A stretch of DNA of 64,000 nt from positions 14,553,001 to 14,617,000 of the forward strand of contig CM060899.1 of the NCBI GenBank assembly GCA_030762935.1. The letters are read 5' to 3'. The notes below the pieces were generated by a model that saw only the letters and a list, made by a program, of their open reading frames with translations, did not search any database and was not told the DNA's origin. The translations under genes were made by a program, and so were the position numbers. This DNA is from Hymenopus coronatus. Taxonomy: Eukaryota; Arthropoda; Insecta; Mantodea; Hymenopodidae. Shown one piece after another: positions 47,241-58,580 of the stretch (within the stretch, counting starts at the first letter, position 1; every line of letters begins with the position of its first letter).

Positions 47241-47654
47241 TTTTTGGGTATATGAACATAGCATGCTACACCACAGAGGGGGACAATTCACTTCTGACCA
47301 GTCTAACAAAATTGTTGTTTACTGACTCAAATCTTTTTTCTATTATACATTATTCCTTTCACAACAGTTTTACATTACAATATTCTGTCATTGCATCAAT
47401 GAATCACAATTCTTGTCACCTTGATTCAACTGTTGTGTGATGTGGATTACCAGTTAAAACTGATTCACCAGGGCTACTTCTTTCCCCTTTATACCGGCTA
47501 ATGAGGTCAACAGAGGTTTCCAAAGAAGCTGAAAATTGCAATGTCGATTGTGCTATCGCATTCCAAAACTTTTAACCTCTTCATGCTCTAGTTTTTTTTT
47601 TTCAAAGAAATGTTGAAAATATTTATATTTTATTTATAGCAATCATACTCAAAA

Positions 47655-47880
47655 ACAGGCCACACCATGGCTGAGTGGTTAGACCATTCGCCTCTCACCT
47701 AGATGGCCCTGGTTTGATCCCAAGTGACTGCATATGAGATTTGTGGTGGACAAAGTGGTGCAGGGGCAGGTTTTCTCCAGGTTCCCCTGCCATTGCATTC
47801 CATGTATCACCAGTGTCATCACCTGCAGTGCCACAAGTAGTAAAACCGGGCTTGAAACACTATACCAAAAAAATAGACAA
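47655..47880 (+). mobile_element. SINE family 2
   Basis: The head reads CATGGCTGAGTGGTTAGACC, CCTCTCACCTAGATGGCCC and GGTTTGATCCC (B box). The body has TTTTCTCCAGGTTCCCCTGC, and the tail AAACCGGGCTTGAAACACTA. Confidence 0.85.
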
Positions 47881-49137
47881 AAACAAACAACAATGTGTTT
47901 TAATGTATTTATATTCTCCTGAGTACTCTCAGGTTTTTTACAATTTACATTATTGTGTTAGAATATAAAAAACAACACCTTATGTTACTTCTGGAGAAGT
48001 GTTTCATAAATATAACTCAAAATTTGACTTAAATGTTTGCTATAATGTGATAGTGGCAAAAGCAAAGTGTCAAAAACTGGAATGTTGAAGTCTTAGCAAT
48101 AATAGCTCTCTCTTCTAATTTCCTTTCCTCTCTCATCCTTCATATGGCTAAATATAGCAACACTGCTTTTCTTCTTGCTTCCAGATTATACTCTGCAAAA
48201 TGCATATTTCATCACTTGTGTGAAATGATTTGTCTTATTTGTTATCATATAAATTAGCTCACCAAAAAAGAGGCTGACAAACACAGTGATATTTTTAGCA
48301 TGCACTGCAAAGTTCAGGTTAGATACAGAGGTAAATGCTAGAGCTGGAGTTACATTATCACCTATATGCAGTTATACCCATTGTCTTGCTGTAATTGGAT
48401 CCACAAAATTACTTGTATCTGAATCAGTATTGCTTTCTTGCAATTCTCCTTAACTATAGCTGCCAGATCCTTCAAGAAAAGCACTACCAAAATCGATGTT
48501 ACTTGACATTGTGAAGGCTACAATACACAGTTCATACATAGAAATTGACAATATAGAACACAATGTTTCTACAGAACTCACTAAATTGTCCCATATACTT
48601 CTATCTCATATAAGGTAACAATTTACATAGCATGGAACAAGAAGCTAGTCATTCCATCTAAATGTGTGCATTAAATTAAAGCGTTCTGGATGAGAATTCA
48701 TGGAACAAAATTACAGGGAAAGAAGATTCAAATATACACAAAATAACTTGGACGAAAACATTTTTGGCCATTTCTTTATTGCAAGAATTCTCAGAACAAT
48801 AGGTTAAGTGGTGTTGGCTCTTCTCATGTCATTTTCTCTAACACTTGAATCAATTGGTACTGCTACTTAAAGGAAGCCAAATGAATGTGTACAAAAATGT
48901 TTTATATATGAAAGCAAGTTGTTCACATATGTACCGCAATTGTGGACTGCCAATCACAGTCATAATATATTAATCTCTTGCTCAAAGAAAGAAGTGTTAG
49001 AGCATTTCTGTTATGGTAGTCTGTCTCTCTCCCTCTAATTAATCTATTCATTTGAACCCAAAACTTTTAGTGTTGTGGAATGTTAAATACAAACCTTCAT
49101 CCTATCACCGGGGATAAATGGTGGGAATGTAAAAAAT
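47881..49137. other. No gene recognised
   Basis: AT-rich intronic sequence without recognisable motifs. Confidence 0.6.
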
Positions 49138-49362
49138 GGGCTCTTATGTGGCTGAGTGGTTAGACCATTCATCTCTAACCAAGATGGCTTGATTTCGATT
49201 CCAAGCGAGCATATGTGAGATTTGTGGTGGACAAAGCAGCACCTGGGTTTTCTCCAGGTTCCTTGGTTTCCTCTGTCATCACACTCCTTTATTTCATGTA
49301 TCATCAAAATTGCCTGTAGTGCCACAAATAGTAAAAGCGGGCATTAAACACTATCAGTAAAA
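49138..49362 (+). mobile_element. SINE family 2
   Basis: The head reads GTGGCTGAGTGGTTAGACCA with a decayed B box (TTTCGATTCC), the body GGGTTTTCTCCAGGTTCCTT, and the tail AAGCGGGCATTAAACACTAT. Confidence 0.85.
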
Positions 49363-49621
49363 GAAGTACAGTAATTTGCTTGAAGTACATGACATCTAAA
49401 GTATTATTATTGTGATAGAATAACCATACAGTGTATCTTTACAGTCAACAACCTTATAGCATCCTGTAAATGACAGTAAGTTGTTAACTTATTTTTTCAT
49501 TACTAATAGCCACAGTAGGGAAAGATACTGGTGAGGTTGGTTACAGTTTTATATGATTTAAGTAAAGTGAATATCCTGTATGGGCTCTTTAACTATCATC
49601 TTTTTATTCTGTCTGTTTTCA

Positions 49622-50276
49622 ATACATTGCAGGCATTTCTTTAATTGAAGGGCCAAGAAATCCAGGGTTTTTACACCTATTTTGAATTATTATTTACAGT
49701 GCATTAATGAAATCTGCTAATCTGACTTGGTACAATTTAAAAGTACAGTTTTCAAGATTTCTCAACAAATAAGAAAATAGTCATAACTTCTGTATTAATA
49801 TTTGATTTTAAATTTACAAGTAGCAAATATGACTTTGAAATAATCTTCATAAAGCAGCTTACACTGCATTTATTGAAAGCTTGAAAGTGCCCCTTGGAAT
49901 AGGAATTTTCCAGAGCTTTATTTATTGCATCCTGAATTTGGATTTAGTTCACAGAAATGGAGGAAAATACTGTATTTTAACATTTAAGGACACCATACAT
50001 AACAAATAGAAGGAAAATGGTGCGAGTGACCAGAGAGCACCGAACATTACCAATTCTCCTAAATTTCCTAATAGTTGACTAAAGTGAGAACCAATGGCAG
50101 AACAAATTAAACAACTAAACGACAGCTAATGCCTGACCTTTGCCGCATACCCCAAGACGGTTACAGTCCTGGAATTGCATTAAAAACATTAGAAATGCCT
50201 GCCTCAGCTATGCTTAGACATGGGCCGCATGAACATTTTGAAAAGCCCAAGCTACACTTGGGTTTGGGCTTCAATT
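49622..50276. mobile_element. MITE R5, copy 1
   Basis: It aligns over its whole length with 52669-53332, including AAAATAGTCATAACTTC, a GAGGAAAATAC block and GGAATTGCATTAAAA. Its ends are more decayed than in copy 2. It lies 1.4 kb before the finger exon. Confidence 0.7.
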
Positions 50277-50728
50277 TGCTAATGGTGTTAGTGTATTGTA
50301 TCAGTAACTTTGTGGATGTTTCTGTTTTCAAAACATTATTTACAAATGTATATATTGCTTTGTGGACAATTATGATTCTTGCAGCATTTGTATAAGTTCT
50401 ATACTCTACATAGGTTGTAGCAGTAGTATTTTATTTCACCTACAGATGGCTCATTAAGAGACAGAGTTTGTGTACATGTACATTTTTAATTCCTTTATAC
50501 AAACTAATGACTGTTTTTGAAAATTATTATATTCTAACCAAAAATCAGCATTCAATGTTCATTGGATATGCATGCTTTGAAATTCCCTGCACAAAAGATG
50601 TGTTCAATAACATTTTTTATTATATTTCTGTAGGCTCAATAGCTCAATATTAAAATTCAGATAAAGTCAAACTTACTTTCAGTTCAAGCTTTTTGAGAGA
50701 TTGACAGAAACATTTTTTGAAGTTACTC

Positions 50729-50980
50729 TCTCTTTTTTTTGGTAGTGTTTAACGCCCGCTTTAAATACTTATGGCACCGCAGGCGGTGACACTGGTGATA
50801 CATGAATGATGATGGAGCACCAGTGCAATGTGATGGCGGGGGAAACCAGAGTACCCGGAGAAAAAATTCCGCCCCAGCGCCACTTTGTCCATCACAAATC
50901 TCACATGTGGTCGCTTGGGATCGAACCCCGGCCGTCTAGGTGAGAGGCAAGTGGTCTAGCCATTCGGCCACGGCGCGGCC
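50729..50980 (-). mobile_element. SINE family 2, full length with 12-bp target duplication
   Basis: On the minus strand it begins GGCCGCGCCGTGGCCGAATG with a perfect B-box GGGTTCGATCCC, carries TTTTCTCCGGGTACTCTGG and TTTCCCCCGCC, and ends CGGGCGTTAAACACTACC plus an A-rich tail. TTGAAGTTACTC flanks it on both sides (50717-50728 and 50981-50992). This is the least decayed copy in the window. Confidence 0.92.
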
Positions 50981-51700
50981 TTGAAGTTACTCACCCAACC
51001 TCTATACAAAAACATTATATCTGTTTATATACTTTCTCAAAAAGGTCTCTTGCCAGTTTTGGTTCAAATTCATGTTATCATGACTAACAAACTTACACAT
51101 GCAGTTCCCAACAATAGTATCTAAATTCCTATTGACCTTTAATTGCTGTAATTTAGTATTACTAGTAAAAGTTACAGAAAAAGAAGCTGCTAAATTTAAA
51201 ATGTAAATCTTCATAAAGCATGGAGACAGTAACCTTTTTTTACTGTTGATTGAAAGTTTTGGGAGTTTAGTTATTGTTTGTTTCTTGAACAATTATAATA
51301 AAATACAGTTTTTTATGAGAAATATTCCATCCATAACTTTCACTGTTTACATTGAATGTCTTTGTTATGAACATACTCCATTGCCAATGTGATCAAAAAA
51401 GGAATTACTTACAAAACAACTTGCTATAATAATTGTTTAAGCAAACCTGGAGATTGGTGTAATTGTCTGTGCATGTATTTTATTTTTCATTTAAAAGTTT
51501 TTATTAATCATCCAATGTTTTTGTTGACTAATAGGTTGACTGCATTGAAATGAACAACAAACTTGCTTTAAATGAAAATTGTATAAATGCACTTCACTGA
51601 ACATCTTTTCCTTATGAGCAAGTTTCAGTTGTTACAAATAAAGATCGTGTTTTGAAACTCAATTCTGTCATTATAATACTTAATGTCCTCCACATTTCAG

Positions 51701-52540
51701 GCTATGCATGGAATCTGTGGCTGCTAATAGGACTAGTAAACAGCATCTTTCTGAAGTTTTAGGAGGAGGCACAAACTTCTATAGTATAAAGGTAATGCTG
51801 AATATGAAAGTAAAGAAAGTAATGTCATAAAAATACTGGATGTAGAACATTCTCACTCAGAACAATCTGGTAAATCTAGTCATGGAGGAGAAATGTGCAG
51901 TAAGACTTCATATTTGAAACAAAAGGATAACAGACATAGGTGCATCATTTGTGAGAAGACGTTTACTCGGTTATCAGATTTGAAAAGGCATGATTTGATT
52001 CATACTGGTAAGAAACCACACCATTGTGACACTTGTAATAAAAGGTTTACATGGTTGTCACATTTGAAAACACATCATTTTATTCATGAGGGTAAGAAAC
52101 CGTTCCAGTGTAATACCTGTAATAAAAGCTTTGCTCGATTATCACATTTGAAAATTCATAATCTGACTCATGAGGGTATGAAGCCACACCAGTGTGAAAG
52201 TTGCTATAGAAGCTTTACTCAGTTGTCAGATTTGAAAAGACATAATTTGATTCATGAGGGTAAGAAGCTACACAAGTGTGACACTTGTGATAAGAGCTTT
52301 ACTCAGTTGACAAGTTTGAAATTGCATAATTGGGTTCATGAAGGTAAAAAGCCACATCAGTGTAAAACTTGTAATAAGAGTTTTACACGCCTGTCAAGTT
52401 TGAAAATGCATCATTTGATTCACGAGGGCAAGAAGCCACACCAATGTAAAATATGTATTAAAAATTTTACTTGGTTGTCAGATTTAAAAAGGCATATTTT
52501 GATTCATCTGCCCAATAGTCATATAAGTGTGACTATTTAG
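51701..52540 (+). CDS. C2H2 zinc-finger exon, seven fingers (frameshift upstream)
   Basis: The acceptor is GTCCTCCACATTTCAG. The final 215 codons (51893-52540) encode seven uninterrupted fingers, each C-x2-C-x12-H-x3-H at a 28-residue period, starting at Cys 17. Linkers are EGKKPHQ-like; only the first is TGKKP. Fingers are very alike, but likely base-contact helix positions (-1,2,3,6) vary: RSDR, WSHT, RSHI, QSDR, QTSL, RSSM, WSDR. The protein would be a sequence-specific nuclear DNA-binding factor. The exon's first part reads LCMESVAANRTSKQ in the frame given by the micro-exon, while the finger frame runs back through GNAEYESKESNVIKILD to a TAG. The two frames differ by one missing base at the G run near 51790. 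ATG 51893 could start a shorter, fingers-only protein. There is no polyA signal close downstream. Confidence 0.85.
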
Positions 52541-52668
52541 AAAAGAGGGTTACATTTTGCATACTTTAAAAAAAAAAAAAAATTAATCATGAGGGGAAAA
52601 AATCATAAGTTGAAAGATGTAAAATGTTGTTTTTTCAGGATTTCTCTTAGAACTTGTGTTGTACTTAA

Positions 52669-53332
52669 CACATTGAAGCCCAGGTATTTCAGTAGTTGAA
52701 GTGCCAAAAAACCCAGGATTTTTATGCCTCCTTTGAGTTATTATTTAAAGTACATCAATTAAATCTACCGAAAAGTATTGGGACAATCTAAAGGGATTTC
52801 TCAACAGGTAGGAAAATAGTCATAACTTCCACATTAATATTTTATTTTAAATTTACAACAAGTATCAAATTTGAGTTTGAAAATAACTGCTTAAAGCTGT
52901 TTACACTCCATTTATTCAAAGTTCAAAAAACTGTCCTTTGGAATCAGAATTTTTCACACCTTCATTTGTATCCTGAATTTCAGGTTCAGTCCACAGAAAT
53001 CGAGGAAAATGCAGCATTTTAACATTTAAGAGCACAAACATAACAAACAGATCACCACGTTTAAAGAAAATGGTGCAACTACCCGAGAGCAGCCAATATT
53101 AACAATTTCCTAAAATTCTTATTAGCTGACTATAGCAAGGACAGATGGCAGTGAAAATCGGACAACTAAACAATAGCTGATGTATGTTCTTTGCCACATG
53201 GCCCAAGACGGAGATAAGGTCATGGAATTGCATTAAAAGCATTAGAAATACCTGCCCGAGCTATTCTCGGACGTGGGCCTCATGAACATTTCACACGGCC
53301 CAAACTATAGTCAGGCTTGGGCTCCAATGTGT
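52669..53332. mobile_element. MITE R5, copy 2, with TTAA target
   Basis: The ends are CACATTGAAGCCCAGG and, complemented, CACATTGGAGCCCAAGC. TTAA lies at 52665-52668 and 53333-53336. The 664 bp interior has no coding frame. TTAA duplication suggests mobilisation by a piggyBac-type enzyme, although the ends are unlike copies A-D. Confidence 0.8.
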
Positions 53333-53339
53333 TTAAGGT

Positions 53340-54305
53340 TGTGAACATTTATCAAGAATGCATTAAGCTCAGAGCAGTAGCAAATAAAATAATTGAATTC
53401 AGATCTATATGAACACTGTGCTGAATTACATATATGCAATGGAAGAAGTAAATCTGAAATTTTTGAACTTGTTTCATGAAGCTTTTACATACAGCATTAA
53501 ACCATTTGAACATATTATAAATATGAATAACATCATTTTCAGTTCTTTTCTTGTTCAGCCTTTATTTTTAAGATTTTAATATGGAATATTTCATAGAATG
53601 AAACATGCAACTAATTGACGTAGAGAGATCAGTGATTGTTTCACCAAGATTCTGTTGAATCAATCTGATATAGGTTAACTATGTAAACAATGTAATTGAT
53701 TGCTACATGATTTAGTTTCAGAAACTCAGTTGGCTAATTCTTACACCATACTTATTATACAACTTTAGAGCCAAGTTGACACACTTAAACTTCTTGTAAT
53801 CGACAATGCAGTATATTCTGCCATTAAGTTTTCAACAACATAATCTCTTTAAATCTAAGAACTAGTCCCATAAATGTCATTCTGAAAATTCAATGCTAAT
53901 TCAATAAAAGAAAGATGAAGTTATCAGATATTGTCCTACCTGAAAATCCTTTGTGCTACTGTCAACTTTTAAAACATAATTTAAATAAACTTCTAGTGTG
54001 TTTAAGCAAAAATAAAATAAATAACACTGAGAGTAAAGTCCACATGTTAGAGACAATCATATTGAACTGACTGTTTATAGGCATGCATTAACACAAGAGT
54101 CAAGACGCTACACATTGGCAGAGCTCTACAGTATTTGGTTTCAGCTAGTGTTGTTCTTTGCTCTTACCTCGTAAGAGACTGTGATCATATGACATCAAAA
54201 TATTCTGCAGTATCTGCTGGGGGGACTGTCAAAACAAGGCTAAGCCATTAACAAGTGCTGTATCTATTCTATATTTCCATTAATGAAACTTATGTATAAT
54301 GGATA
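53340..54305. other. No gene recognised
   Basis: AT-rich sequence between the MITE and the mariner. Nothing could be supported. Confidence 0.6.
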
Positions 54306-54307
54306 TA

Positions 54308-55642
54308 CGAGGGCCGTTCAGAAAGTAACCTCCGATCGGTCACAGTGCGGGTAGTGGGGGGAGTAGCGACGCCATCTGTGCATTCACGCACTCAGCAGGT
54401 CAGTCAGCATCAAGCCGTGGTCGAGTGAAAGTCGTACCTGCGCTAGTTTAGTGTTTGTGGCCGTTTGAAATGTGTACTGCAATAGAAAACCCCGCCAAAT
54501 GTGAAGTGCGTGCTGTTATAAGGTTTTTTACAGCCAAAGGATATTCTGCAGCAGCTATTCATCGTGAGCTTTGTGCCGTGTACGGACCAAGAGTTATGAG
54601 TGAAGGAGGGGTCCGTGAATGGGTACGTTTATTTAAAAGTGGACGAGAAAACGTTCATGATGAAGAGAGGAGTGGTAGACCATCATTGGTCACGGACGAA
54701 CTCGTTCAGACAGTTGATGCAAAAGTTCGTGAAAACCGATGTTTCACAATGTCGGAGTTGTCTACTGATTTTCCACAGATTTCTAAGACTCTCTTGTACG
54801 AGATAATGACAGCAAGATTGGGTTACCATAAGTTCTGTGCACGATGGGTGCCCAAAATTCTTACCGACCACCACAAAACTCAAAGAATGGCCTCTGCATT
54901 AGACTTTCTGTCACGTTATGAGACCAAAGGTGAACCATTGTTAAACAGAATCATGGCCGGGGACGAAACCTGGATTAAGTACGTGAACTGTGAGGCAAAA
55001 GAACAATCAAAGATGTGGGCACATTCAAATTCGCCTACCAAACCAATAAAAGCCCGGCAAGATTTTTCAGCCCGAAAATTGATGGCAACGGTGTTTTGGG
55101 ATGCAAAAGGGGTGTTGTTGGTTGAATTCATGGAACGTGGGATGACCATTAATCAAGACGTGTACTGTGAAACACTAAAACAATTACGACGGGCTATACA
55201 GAAGAAACGCCGTGGTATGCTGACTTCCGGTATCGTTTTTTTGCACGATAATGCCCATCCTCACTCTGCTCGCAGAACAACAGTCCTTCTTGAGTCCTTC
55301 AAGTGGGACGTTGTCAACCATCCACCTTACAGCCCAGATCTGGCGCCAAGCGATTATCACCTCTTCATGCATATGAAGAAATGGCTCGGGTCCCAGCGGT
55401 TTGATGACGACGAAGAGCTCAAAGATGCGGTCACAGGCTGGCTCCAGGCACAAGCGGGTGATTTTTATGCAGAAGGAATTTCAAAGCTTGTGAACAGATA
55501 CGATAAGTGCCTCAATCGTTATGGAAACTATGTAGAAAAATAGTGCAAAGATGTAGTTGTAAGATGTATATATTAAAATATTTTTATTTAACTTGGTAAA
55601 TTTCTTGCAATCAACCGGAGGCTACTTTCTGAACGGCCCTCG
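54308..55642 (+). mobile_element. mariner transposon, complete
   Basis: The ends are nearly perfect inverted repeats: CGAGGGCCGTTCAGAAAGTA on both sides, then ACCTCCG on the left and GCCTCCG on the right, so one mismatch in 27 bp. TA flanks it at 54306 and 55643. It is 1335 bp long and holds one intact gene. It is the youngest-looking element here. Confidence 0.95.
54470..55543 (+). CDS. mariner transposase (DD34D), intact
   Basis: The enzyme cuts and pastes the element by binding its inverted repeats and inserting at TA. The ORF has 357 residues from ATG 54470, close to the 340-350 usual for mariners. The N-terminal paired-like HTH region (about 10-110) includes AVIRFFTAKGYSAAAIHREL and RSGRPS. 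The WVPKILT linker is at 126-132. The catalytic triad is present: D165 in GDETW, D260 in HDNAHPH and D295 in YSPDLAPSDYHLF, with 34 residues between the last two. There is no stop or frameshift. In-frame codons upstream of the ATG are open, but a TTG start is not needed. Activity is likely possible but unproven. The closest mariner subfamily was not determined. Confidence 0.95.
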   Translation: MCTAIENPAKCEVRAVIRFFTAKGYSAAAIHRELCAVYGPRVMSEGGVREWVRLFKSGRENVHDEERSGRPSLVTDELVQTVDAKVRENRCFTMSELSTDFPQISKTLLYEIMTARLGYHKFCARWVPKILTDHHKTQRMASALDFLSRYETKGEPLLNRIMAGDETWIKYVNCEAKEQSKMWAHSNSPTKPIKARQDFSARKLMATVFWDAKGVLLVEFMERGMTINQDVYCETLKQLRRAIQKKRRGMLTSGIVFLHDNAHPHSARRTTVLLESFKWDVVNHPPYSPDLAPSDYHLFMHMKKWLGSQRFDDDEELKDAVTGWLQAQAGDFYAEGISKLVNRYDKCLNRYGNYVEK

Positions 55643-56028
55643 TATATAGATTCATTACACCAAAATAAACTTGATTTTAGAGTTTCACCTTATTTTAAAG
55701 CTTTTCAGACACTGATTCTCAAAATAATTATTAAAATACACTTTGACAATAAAATAACACAGTAAGTTAGATATGCAAAGAAGAAAAGGAAAACAGAAAC
55801 ATGAAATAAAAATTCTTACTAGCTGTATATTACTTGGATACTTGAAGCTCAATACATAGTAACTTCTTACTTAGTCTTGTGGTACTATTTTACTAGGCAT
55901 TTCCTCTATTAGAATAAACCCTTATTCAGCTCTTGTATCCATGCTTTTAGGCAAAGGAAAGTCTTATTGCTTTTCCATGCTGCAAGATTAGTCAATTCAC
56001 ACAGTTGAAATTACTAAATTTTATTGAT

Positions 56029-56267
56029 TTTTTTTTTTTTGGTGGTGTTTAATGCACGCTTTTACTACTTGTGGCACCACAAATGGTGACACTGGTGATA
56101 CATAAATGAAGATGGAGCACCAGTGCAATGCAATGGCAGGGGAAACTGGAAAACCCACCCCTGTGCTGCTTTGTCCACACAAATCTTACATGTGGTCGCT
56201 TGAGATTTAACCCGGGCCATCTAGGTGAGAGGCGATTGGTTTAATTGCTCGGCCAAGGCATGGCCCC
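56029..56267 (-). mobile_element. SINE family 2, inverted copy
   Basis: Complemented, it has the head GGCCATGCCTTGGCCGAGC, CCTCTCACCTAGATGGCCC, a decayed B box and the GCGTGCATTAAACACCACC tail followed by a 13-nt A run (T run at 56028-56040). Target duplication is not clear. Confidence 0.85.
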
Positions 56268-57514
56268 ATTAATTAAAATTAACTACTTGGATGGACACAG
56301 GAAATACTCATAATGCAAACCAACATACTCTTGATACTTCTATGAAGAAATTCTATTTATCTCAACCTTTGTGATGCTTGTATCACACAAATTTGAGTGA
56401 TTATTATACCTCAGAGAGGAGCTTGTGTTCAAAGCAAGACTGTTGATATGCTTAACGTAATTGTCTAATTCCAGCTTGAATGGGGAAGAGTAAATTATTT
56501 GTTTCTAAATACCAATTTAGCGGATTTGAAATCACTTTTTCCATTGTGCTACTACTTAATTGGCTAGTGACATTCAATGATAATTTGAAAAATTATTAGT
56601 TATTGTGTTTTTTTACATAAAATAGGTATTATGATGGCCTTCTTCCTGTCTTCACGGACATTTGTGTTCCAAGAAAGATTATACAAAAAAAGTAATTGAA
56701 TATTTGCTTTATTACAAAGGTATTTGAGGAACTCTTTTATACATATTAACTGGGCCTGGGGATTTTTTTTTGTGTTTTGATTATTTGTAGCTATATTCAG
56801 TTCTTTCATAGCAAAGTTTTTATTAAAAAGCTAACCTTTGTTTTGTTTCTCGATTTAATGTAATTTTTAAGGTACTCTTTCATTTGAATTTTGTTCTTTT
56901 TTGATTTTGAGAGTAGTGTATATATATTTCTGTTTTTCAATTGTACACATAATTTATATATCTTATATATGTGTACAATTCAAAAGCAGAAATAAGAATT
57001 CCAAGAAGGAGAATTTTAACAGCTTTTTACCAAAAATGGATTATAAAAAGAGATGGACAAAAACTTACTTTACAAAAATTGTAAAACTTATTAAAACACA
57101 TACTTTATATCACATATGCTTTTTTAGTAGAGCTAATCATTTCCAAGGTATTCTATTTTATTTGTTTCAGCTTTGAAATAGTTGCACTTTTCTCATTTGG
57201 GAATTTATCATCTCCCAGCCATGGGAAAAAAGGACTTTCAGTATACAGCTTTTAAAAGATTTGACTATCATTTTATCCTAACATACTGCTTATTTCCCTT
57301 CTACTTACAAAGAAGCATATATTTAGACCATTTCTGCTAACGTTTGTCATGATCAGCATGAAGTAGATAAAAGAATAGCCTTATTATCAATAATTTCTTA
57401 CTCAGATGTACAGAAAGTCATGTGAATGGGACATAACACATTTTTTTATTTTAATTTGAATAGCCATATATTAAATGATGATTTTCTCATAATTCTTTTG
57501 TTACACTCTTTCTG
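56268..57514. other. No gene recognised; one short hairpin
   Basis: AATTGTACACATA at 56939-56951 is exactly inverted at 56968-56980. Short frames at 56600-56809 and 56901-57176 show no motif. Confidence 0.6.
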
Positions 57515-57790
57515 TTCAAAGGGTTATCAGATGAGGAAATTTACAAATTAGTTGTAGAGAGTCATGATGAAATATATTTTGACTTTTCAGGACTGGAGGA
57601 TTTGTGTGATGAAAACGTTGAATTTGTGGTCCATGACAGTTAATCAGAACTGGAAGTTGTGAATGGTGAGTATCTTGAACATCTAATGGAAGAGCAGGAA
57701 TTCTTACTGGAAAAGACAAAGTTACACACTGGTGTAAAAGTGGGTGTGCTAAACCTTCAAAAACTGGGAGAAAAAACATTAAATTCTGTC
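57515..57790 (+). pseudogene. Possible piggyBac transposase N-terminal remnant
   Basis: The frame begins LSDEEIYKLVVESHDEIYFD, followed by SGLEDLCDENVEFVVHDS, a stop, then SELEVVNG. After a shift comes GKDKVTHWCKSGCAKPSKTG. Acidic openings followed by a (G/S)KDxxxxW phrase are typical of piggyBac transposases. No catalytic part follows. Confidence 0.4.
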
Positions 57791-57899
57791 AGGTCTTATG
57801 AGAAATAAGATAAATATAATTGATATCAGTGCTTTTCTCAAAATAATTGACCTTGTCATTATTGATGAAATCGTAAACTAAACAAATATGGATACAAGT

Positions 57900-58580
57900 T
57901 GATTCAAAAATGTTTGTACAACATTTGGGGATGGATTCCTGATCGAAACAAGGAAATAGATTCATATAAGCATATGCTTCATTTTGACGATATCATTAAT
58001 GAAAATCATCTTTGATGGTTTTCTGGGTCCAATTTAATAACTTTGTAGATGTACTCATTCATAGAAATCTTTGATCCAGGCCTTCTGTTGCCAAGGGTGC
58101 TTGATAGCTTTTGTCATTTATCATATGTGTAATACATTTACGCAGCATGCCTAACAAGCACTGAATATAGGAACTTCATTCAGAACATTCTCCTAGATTT
58201 AATAATAAGAAGAAACATGTGGCTTATGCATGATACTCTAGCACATTTTAGTGTCATTGTTCGATGCATTGGCTGGTATCTAGCATGGTAAATGGATAGG
58301 TAGAGCAGGACAAGTTCCATGGCCTTCATGTTTCCCCAACCTCAGTCCATTGGATTTTTATCTTTAGGGAGCACCTTAATCCATTGGTTTATGCAGTAGA
58401 CATCCTGTATGAAGAAATGCTTAATCCAAATGTCATATAGGCCTGTGAAATCATACAACCCTGACTGGGAGTATTTGACATTCCATGCTTCAATGAGTAC
58501 ATATGTATCTAGGTGCAAGGGGAGGACATTTGGATAATTTTCTATAAGTGATGTTTGTATGGAACACCTCCTAATAAGCT
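57900..58580 (+). pseudogene. IS630/Tc1-type transposase C-terminal remnant
   Basis: Blocks in order are FDPGLLLPRVLDS (58071), EYRNFIQNILLDLIIRRN, MWLMHDTLAHFSVIVR (58218), QVPWPSCFPNLSPLDFYL (58310-58365) and a C-terminal YNPDWEYLTFH-like stretch. They match the order of the DDE_3 transposases with MHDGAPAHF and WPPRSPDLNPLDF blocks. Stops and shifts occur throughout. It is a different and older element from that at 892-2153, of the same superfamily. Confidence 0.65.

Noticed and set aside
54683..55453. Minus-strand frames within the mariner
   Set aside because: They are shadows of the intact plus-strand transposase.
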